A stretch of DNA of 9,543 nt from positions 1-9,543 of the forward strand of contig JANWHC010000015.1 of assembly GCA_025450615.1 (NCBI GenBank), in the 5' to 3' direction. Both the position numbers and the translations under genes were made by a program. A model generated the notes under the pieces. That model was not told the origin of the DNA. It worked only from the letters and a program-made list of their open reading frames with translations, and did not search any database. Shown here piece by piece: positions 4,864 through 9,543 of this stretch. The DNA is from Minisyncoccota bacterium (lineage in GTDB: Bacteria; Patescibacteriota; Minisyncoccia; Phycocordibacterales; DATDWN01). How positions within the stretch are numbered: the stretch's first letter is position 1; each line of letters starts with the position of its first letter.

Positions 4864-6378
4864 ATGAAATACATAGATAATTTTCTAAATAGGGTAACAA
4901 TGTACAAGCTCGTACTTCTTGGGCTAAGTATTGTAGGGGTTATTGCTATTTTATTTGGATTTTTAGGGATTTTGCCTTACACAGGATTGAGTTTAATAAT
5001 TTCTTTTTTCACTCTACTTTTGGTTCCTTTCTTTTCTAATTATATTTTAGCTAAAATCTTTTCAGTTAAAACCAATGTTGAGTCAAGTTGGATTACTGGT
5101 TCGATTTTGTTTTTTATTGCTTTTCCTATATATACATTTTCAGACTTTTTGACAATTTCTCTTCTGGGCTTAGTGGCCATGGCGACAAAATATTTTTTTG
5201 TCATAAAAAAGAAACATATTTTTAATCCGGCTGCACTTTCAGTTTTCTTATTTGGAGCTTTTGGTTCTGGAGTTGGTGGTTGGTGGGTGGGCAGTTCAGT
5301 AATGCTTATTCCTATTGTTATTTTAGGTTTTTTAGTTTTGCGAAAGGTTAAAAGATTTTCTCTATTTTTTTCATTTTTTATTGCAGGATTTATAACAATT
5401 TTTGCTTTTGGTTTATCCAACGGACAAAATATTCTGGAGACAGTCAGTTTAGTTTTTAATTCATGGCCAATCTTTTTCTTCGGATCAATAATGCTCACTG
5501 AGCCACTAACCACCCCACCGACACGAAATTTACAAATAATTTACGGTTTAATTGTTGGTTTTTTCTTTGGTAGCCAATTCCACTTTGGGCCAATCTACTC
5601 TTCACCAGCTTTAGCACTAATTATAGGAAATATTTTTTCATATATTGTTAGCCCTAGAGTTAGACTACGTTTAAAACTTATTCGAAAAGAAAAAATTACC
5701 GAAGATGTTTACAACTTTGTCTGGCAAACAGACGAAAAAATTAAATTTAAAGCAGGACAATATTTAGAGTGGACTATCGAACCTGAAAAATCTGATCTTC
5801 GAGGAAATAGACGCTATTTCACCGTAGCTTCATCACCGACAGAAGAAAATTTAGTTCTGGGAACAAAGTTTTATCCAAAGCCAAGTACTTTTAAACAAAA
5901 ACTTCTGAAACTAGAAGTTGGAGACGAAATGATCGCCTCGCAACTTTCTGGAGAATTTACATTGCCAAAAGACAAAAATAAAAAATTACTTTTTATTGCT
6001 GGGGGTATTGGAGTTACGCCTTTCCGAAGTATGGCTAAATATTTACTTGACACAAATGAATCTCGAGATATTCAAATGTTTTATTCCAATAAAACAATTG
6101 CGGATACAGCTTACAAAGATATTTTGGATAAAGCGAAAGAGATTGGCTGGAAAACTACTTACATCGTAAATGAGTTAAATGGTCAGGCCTTAGAGGCAAA
6201 CATGCGTTTAGGTTTTATAACAAAAGAAATGATAATTTCCGAAGTACCTGACTATAAAGAGCGAGTTTTTTACATTTCTGGTACTCACGGAATGGTCACT
6301 TCATTTCAGGATATTTTACGAAAATTAGGTGTACCAAAGTCAAGGATTAAAACTGACTTTTTCCCTGGTTTTGTTTAA
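4864..6378 (+). CDS. NqrB/RnfD-like membrane domain fused to FAD/NAD(P)H ferredoxin-reductase-type domain
   Basis: A 504-residue two-part protein. Residues about 15-262 form roughly nine or ten membrane helices and carry two NqrB/RnfD signatures: KHIFNPAALSV (117-127) and FGSIMLTEPLTTPPT (206-220), the latter with Glu where Rnf/Nqr proteins usually have TDP. The Thr-containing SGAT site that carries covalent FMN in NqrB and RnfD is not found. Residues about 265-504 form a ferredoxin-NADP reductase-type domain: RRYFTVASSP (316-325) for FAD binding, AGGIGVTPFRSM (379-390) for the nicotinamide nucleotide, YISGTHGMV (470-478) and the C-terminal FFPGF. It probably moves electrons from cytoplasmic NAD(P)H through FAD into the membrane, and perhaps to the external FMN-binding protein encoded upstream. 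No Rnf or Nqr partner genes lie nearby. There is no Shine-Dalgarno; a TATAAT ends 8 bases before the ATG. Confidence 0.93.
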   Translation: MKYIDNFLNRVTMYKLVLLGLSIVGVIAILFGFLGILPYTGLSLIISFFTLLLVPFFSNYILAKIFSVKTNVESSWITGSILFFIAFPIYTFSDFLTISLLGLVAMATKYFFVIKKKHIFNPAALSVFLFGAFGSGVGGWWVGSSVMLIPIVILGFLVLRKVKRFSLFFSFFIAGFITIFAFGLSNGQNILETVSLVFNSWPIFFFGSIMLTEPLTTPPTRNLQIIYGLIVGFFFGSQFHFGPIYSSPALALIIGNIFSYIVSPRVRLRLKLIRKEKITEDVYNFVWQTDEKIKFKAGQYLEWTIEPEKSDLRGNRRYFTVASSPTEENLVLGTKFYPKPSTFKQKLLKLEVGDEMIASQLSGEFTLPKDKNKKLLFIAGGIGVTPFRSMAKYLLDTNESRDIQMFYSNKTIADTAYKDILDKAKEIGWKTTYIVNELNGQALEANMRLGFITKEMIISEVPDYKERVFYISGTHGMVTSFQDILRKLGVPKSRIKTDFFPGFV

Positions 6379-6424
6379 ATTCTCGAGGGTTAAAATAGAC
6401 TTTTTTATCATATATGGTTTATTT

Positions 6425-6452
6425 TTTAAATCTGTAATTAAGAGGGTATAAT
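6425..6452 (+). promoter_or_regulatory. Promoter of the peptidoglycan-binding/GH26-like gene
   Basis: TATAAT at 6447-6452 matches the -10 consensus exactly. TTTAAA at 6425-6430, 16 bases upstream, matches 4 of 6 of the -35 consensus. The ATG at 6466 is 13 bases after the -10 box, giving a leader of only about 6 bases. Confidence 0.6.
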
Positions 6453-6465
6453 ACTCGTCTAAAAT

Positions 6466-7722
6466 ATGGTAAAAATTATGTTAAAAAATTGGGGTTTAGG
6501 AGGTATCTTGCTGGGCTTTTTACTTTATACAAATATTGTTGGAGCAGCAATTTCACAATTTAATATTAATTTAGCTTGGGGAGTAAAAAATCCAAGCGAA
6601 ATAACAAAATTGCAAGTTTTTCTAACTGAGCAGGGAGTGTATTCTGGCCCCATAACCGGAAATTTTCTTTCCCAAACATACCAAGCGGTAAGAAAGTTTC
6701 AGACCATTCAAAATGTTTCGCCTATCACAGGCTATTTTGGTCCTCTAACTCGGGCTAAGGCAAATCAAATAATAGCTATGTCTACTGGTTCTCCTACAGT
6801 CTCCAATTCTATAAATACAACTAACACAAATACTACCGTCGCAAAAAGTAAACCAACTATTCCAGTTGCTGTTATTCCTAAAGCTACCGCTACACTAATT
6901 AAGGCAACATCTTCGCCAATAGCTTCAACAGGATTAGAGTGGGGAGCTTATGTTGGAGACGGCTCTTCAGACCTCTCTAATTTTGAAAGTCTGGTTGGTA
7001 AAAAAATGAAATTGTACGCAGATTTTGAAGGATGGGGCAATGAATTTCCATATTGGCTGTCATCTAAAGTCGGAGAGCAAGGAAAAACCCTAGTTATTTT
7101 TTGGGAACCAGATTTTGGTTACGATCAAATAAACAATGGAAGCAAAGATTCTTACATTAAAGAGTTTGCCGTAGAAGCAAAAGCTTATAATTATCCAGTA
7201 ATTTTAGTTCCTTTCGATGAGATGAATTTAAATGAAGAGGCATGGGGATATGGAGTAAATGGAAACACAGCAACTAAATTTATTACGGCTTGGAAAAGAA
7301 TTCACGACGTTTTTGTAAATGTTGGAGCAAGTAATGTCAAGTTTGCTTTAGCTTATAACAATGTTTCAATTCCAAATGTTTCAGGAAATCAATACAAAGA
7401 TTATTATCCTGGTAGTGAGTATGTGGATTATGTGGGAGTAGATGGGTTTAACTTCGGATCACCATGGCAATCTTTTGCTCAAATCTTTGATTCAGCTATT
7501 TCTTCTGCTTCTACTTTTGGAAAACCACTATACATCTTCTCTACAGGCTCAGTTCCAGGCTCTGGTAAGGCGGAGTGGATTTCTACTGGTCTTGGATCTC
7601 ACATACAAAACTATAAAAACTTAAAAGGTTGGCTTTGGTTCAATCAAAACGGTGGTGATGGTAATTGGATTGTAAATTCTGATGCAAATGCACTAACTAG
7701 TTTCAAGGCAATTATTCCATAG
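6466..7722 (+). CDS. Exported peptidoglycan-binding protein with GH26 (beta-mannanase)-like domain
   Basis: A 418-residue protein with an N-terminal signal peptide or anchor (residues 1-28, ending VGAA). A peptidoglycan-binding domain spans about 38-105 (ITKLQVFLTEQGVYSG, then TGYFGPLTRAKAN). A Ser/Thr-rich linker (106-156) leads to a (beta/alpha)8-type domain resembling GH26 at about 157-418. VPFDEMNLNEEAWGYG (248-263) fits the GH26 acid/base motif, with Glu252 kept but Asp in place of the usual His. ITAWKRIHDVFVNVGASNVKFAL and YVDYVGVDGFNF also fit the family. Near the C-terminus, KPLYIFSTGS (353-362) stands where GH26 enzymes usually have the nucleophile Glu, which here reads Ser-Thr. The protein is probably bound to the wall and acts on, or only binds, a surface glycan. 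The start at 6466 rather than the ATG at 6478 gives the better signal peptide and promoter spacing. Confidence 0.88.
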   Translation: MVKIMLKNWGLGGILLGFLLYTNIVGAAISQFNINLAWGVKNPSEITKLQVFLTEQGVYSGPITGNFLSQTYQAVRKFQTIQNVSPITGYFGPLTRAKANQIIAMSTGSPTVSNSINTTNTNTTVAKSKPTIPVAVIPKATATLIKATSSPIASTGLEWGAYVGDGSSDLSNFESLVGKKMKLYADFEGWGNEFPYWLSSKVGEQGKTLVIFWEPDFGYDQINNGSKDSYIKEFAVEAKAYNYPVILVPFDEMNLNEEAWGYGVNGNTATKFITAWKRIHDVFVNVGASNVKFALAYNNVSIPNVSGNQYKDYYPGSEYVDYVGVDGFNFGSPWQSFAQIFDSAISSASTFGKPLYIFSTGSVPGSGKAEWISTGLGSHIQNYKNLKGWLWFNQNGGDGNWIVNSDANALTSFKAIIP

Positions 7723-7850
7723 CACACTTTTGGCGCTTAGCTAGTTGACACTAAAATAAAAAAGGAACAATATTTTCTGCTAAACAGGGGAGGTTTTGCT
7801 TCATCCAATCTTCCTGATATTTTTATTATATTTCAGAATACAAACACATT

Positions 7851-8894
7851 ATGAAAATATCTTTATTAGTCCCATGTTACAACGAAGAAAAGTCTTTAGA
7901 GGCTTCGATACAATCTTGCCTCAAACAAACAAGATCTTTTGATGAAATTATTTTCGTTGATGACTGTAGTAAAGATAAAACTCCAGAAATTTTAGAGAAA
8001 TATAGAAAAAAATATCCTAAAATTTTTCATTCTAAAAGAACTCCAAAAAATACTGGCAATAAATCCAGTGCCCAAGAATTTGGATTAAAATTTGTTACTG
8101 GAGATATCATGGTTACTACAGATGGTGATACTTTAATGGATGAAAAATTTGTCGATGAGATAGAAAAAAGTTTTAATCAAGATGCTAGAGTAGTAGCCGT
8201 AGCAGGATATGTGAAAAGCCTCCCATACAATTGGCTTACTTTATGTCGGGCCTTTGACTATGCTGTCGGGCAAAATATTCACAAGCTGGCTCAGGATTAT
8301 ATGAATTATATTTTCGTTATGCCCGGCGCTGCTTCAGCTTTCAAGACAGAGATTTTTCGAAAACATATAACATTTGATCACGATACTGTTTGTGAAGATT
8401 TAGATTTTACTTATCGAATGCACAAAAAGTTTTTCAAAATTACTTACAACCAAAAAGCAATTGTTTATACTCAAGATCCAGCAAATCTAAAAAGTTATAT
8501 AAACCAAATGCGAAGATGGTTTGGTGGGGGTTGGCAGAACTTAATAAAGCACTATGGGATTATTTCCACTCGGCCCGTCCGAGCTTTTGAACTTTCGCTC
8601 ATATATTCCGAGGGAATCATTTTCTCAGTTTTAATCTTTCTTTTGCCCTTGATAAATCTTTATTTTGAGTTGTGGTTACTTTTAGGATACTTTATTGTGG
8701 CCCTAGGTTTTGCCGCTTGGGCCGCATGGAAAGAAAAAAGACCTGCCTTAATGTTAGCTCCGTTCCCATATTCAATTTTAATGTTCGTTAACTCTTATAT
8801 TTATTTAGAACAATTTGTAATAGAAGTAGTTTTAAAACGTAAAAACCTTGTTTGGTTTAAGCCAGACAGAATAACCATCGAAGTACAACAATAA
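7851..8894 (+). CDS. Family 2 glycosyltransferase, processive (BcsA/NodC-like) membrane type
   Basis: A 347-residue GT2 enzyme. The N-terminal GT-A fold has KISLLVPCYNEEKSLEASI (2-20), the VDD motif (36-38) for the nucleotide sugar, TTDGDT (89-94) as the metal-binding DxD, CEDLDFTYRM (181-190) with the catalytic-type ED, and QMRRW (219-223), the QxxRW motif of processive polysaccharide synthases. Two or three membrane helices follow (about 250-295 and 300-325). It probably makes or extends a surface polysaccharide at the membrane, using a nucleotide sugar that cannot be told from the sequence. The next gene starts one base after its stop codon. It is somewhat shorter than BcsA and lacks a PilZ domain, so there is no sign of cyclic-di-GMP control. 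No Shine-Dalgarno is visible; TATATT at 7827-7832 is a possible -10 box. Confidence 0.93.
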   Translation: MKISLLVPCYNEEKSLEASIQSCLKQTRSFDEIIFVDDCSKDKTPEILEKYRKKYPKIFHSKRTPKNTGNKSSAQEFGLKFVTGDIMVTTDGDTLMDEKFVDEIEKSFNQDARVVAVAGYVKSLPYNWLTLCRAFDYAVGQNIHKLAQDYMNYIFVMPGAASAFKTEIFRKHITFDHDTVCEDLDFTYRMHKKFFKITYNQKAIVYTQDPANLKSYINQMRRWFGGGWQNLIKHYGIISTRPVRAFELSLIYSEGIIFSVLIFLLPLINLYFELWLLLGYFIVALGFAAWAAWKEKRPALMLAPFPYSILMFVNSYIYLEQFVIEVVLKRKNLVWFKPDRITIEVQQ

Positions 8895-8895
8895 C

Positions 8896-9462
8896 ATGCC
8901 ACTCACACCATTTGTCGGACTATCAGTACTAATACATATGGGCATCATCACAGTTAATAGGATTCTGTTTAAGTTTAGAACTCCTCCAAAAACTATGGCG
9001 AGTGGGAGTAGCAAAATAATCCAAGTTTTTGCCTTCCTAATTATTTTTGGAGTATTTTCTGTAGTCACAACTAACGCTTTTTTTCTAATCAAAGCTAGCG
9101 CAGAAGACAGTCACTCCGTGTTTGTTTTGACTGAGAGATATATTAATAAATTAGACACTGTAAAAATTGCTACACCACCTCTTACATTTCAAAAAAGTAT
9201 GTTGGCGAGGGCAAATTACGATTTTACTCCCCAAACATGCCCTGAAAAGTTTAAGGAACTAAGCGCAAAGTTTGGTGGATCCTTAGTCACTTATCTATAT
9301 TTTAAAAATTTACCCACATCTTTTTATGATCGGTCAATACTAGCCTTTAGATTTGGAATCATGCCGTACTACGGAGATATGGAGCAAAATTTAGCAATTA
9401 TGGCAAAAATTGCTAGAGAAAGGGGGGATTTGCCAGAGTTGGGTTCTATGGAGTGTAATTAG
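8896..9462 (+). CDS. Membrane protein of unknown function coupled to the glycosyltransferase gene
   Basis: A 188-residue protein that I cannot assign to a known family. Its ATG is one base after the glycosyltransferase stop codon, with no Shine-Dalgarno, so translation is probably coupled; this also argues for this start over the Met codon at 8995. Residues 5-24 are mildly hydrophobic and residues 41-66 form a strong membrane helix ending in KASAE, like an anchor or uncleaved signal. The rest (67-188) would lie outside and looks mixed helical, with two Cys (115 and 187) that could form a disulfide if exported. The tight pairing suggests a role with the glycosyltransferase, for example as an accessory or export partner, but nothing in the sequence shows this directly. 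Coding confidence is good; function unknown. Confidence 0.8.
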   Translation: MPLTPFVGLSVLIHMGIITVNRILFKFRTPPKTMASGSSKIIQVFAFLIIFGVFSVVTTNAFFLIKASAEDSHSVFVLTERYINKLDTVKIATPPLTFQKSMLARANYDFTPQTCPEKFKELSAKFGGSLVTYLYFKNLPTSFYDRSILAFRFGIMPYYGDMEQNLAIMAKIARERGDLPELGSMECN

Positions 9463-9470
9463 AAAAAGCC

Positions 9471-9499
9471 TTGACTATTAAAACCGAGAGGTGTAGAAC
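9471..9499 (+). promoter_or_regulatory. Candidate promoter of the gene beginning at the window edge
   Basis: TTGACT at 9471-9476 (5 of 6) and TAGAAC at 9494-9499 (4 of 6) are separated by 17 bases. Transcription from about 9506 would give a leader of about 19 bases before the ATG at 9525. Confidence 0.45.
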
Positions 9500-9524
9500 A
9501 AGGAACATCTTAAAAAAATCATAT

Positions 9525-9543
9525 ATGAAACAAATTTCAAAAA
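9525..9543 (+). CDS. Possible start of a further gene, cut by the window edge
   Basis: ATG at 9525 opens a frame reading MKQISK to the edge of the window, 62 bases after the previous stop and downstream of a promoter-like sequence. The Lys-containing start could begin a signal peptide or membrane protein, but six residues cannot identify it. Confidence 0.35.

Noticed and set aside
4544..4867. Overlapping ORF in another frame across the small GC-richer gene
   Set aside because: It runs through the long hairpin and terminator and shows no protein-like motif, whereas the other frame has the family motifs, Shine-Dalgarno and promoter.
5040..5513. Long reverse-strand ORF opposite the membrane domain
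   Set aside because: It mirrors the hydrophobic codons of the real gene and has no start signals or recognisable domain.
7745..7773. Promoter from TTGACA at 7745 for the glycosyltransferase gene
   Set aside because: The -35 is perfect, but the hexamer 17 bases later (CAATAT) is a poor -10 and the start codon is about 80 bases further on.

Overview
The window looks like a piece of a Candidate Phyla Radiation (Patescibacteria, Parcubacteria-like) genome. This rests on the protein families, which I recognise as typical of those genomes: a small ECF sigma factor with a three-helix membrane partner, an NqrB/RnfD-like protein fused to a flavoprotein reductase, and a short GC-richer protein with a GLRDLEEIQKKGI motif. 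Supporting signs are low G+C, short intergenic spaces, near-absence of Shine-Dalgarno sequences, and -10 boxes lying almost on the start codons. TGA serves as a stop (4759-4761) and no reading frame needs recoding. All genes lie on the + strand. No rRNA, tRNA, CRISPR array or transposase gene was seen, and no gene-free stretch exceeds about 165 bases.

Layout. (1) 2-811: 3' part of an exported protein with a calcium-loop-like motif and a Cys/Gly-rich C-terminal domain. (2) 855-2141: ECF sigma factor and a membrane protein that is probably its anti-sigma factor. (3) 2225-2617: small secreted protein with a Met/His cluster. (4) 2652-4195: membrane-anchored FMN-binding protein and ApbE flavin transferase, separated by a 130-base element with perfect 12-bp inverted ends and three internal hairpins (3174-3303). 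(5) 4223-4847: a self-contained transcription unit with consensus promoter, strong Shine-Dalgarno, GC-richer ORF, long hairpin and intrinsic terminator. (6) 4864-6378: NqrB/RnfD-like membrane domain fused to an FAD/NAD(P)H reductase. (7) 6466-7722: exported protein with a peptidoglycan-binding domain and a GH26-like domain. (8) 7851-9462: processive-type family 2 glycosyltransferase with a coupled membrane protein of unknown function. A next gene seems to begin at 9525.

How they may work together. The most interesting reading is a compact flavin-based electron route across the membrane. The reductase domain would take electrons from NAD(P)H, the NqrB/RnfD-like domain would pass them through the membrane, and the anchored FMN-binding protein, flavinylated by ApbE, would hold them outside. 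The sigma/anti-sigma pair and the secreted Met/His protein upstream suggest control by an envelope or redox signal. Links between FMN-binding domains, ApbE and Rnf/Nqr-like proteins are established in bacteria; the one-polypeptide reductase/membrane module, the ECF neighbourhood and the structured element between the flavin genes are what is less usual here. The downstream genes concern the cell surface.
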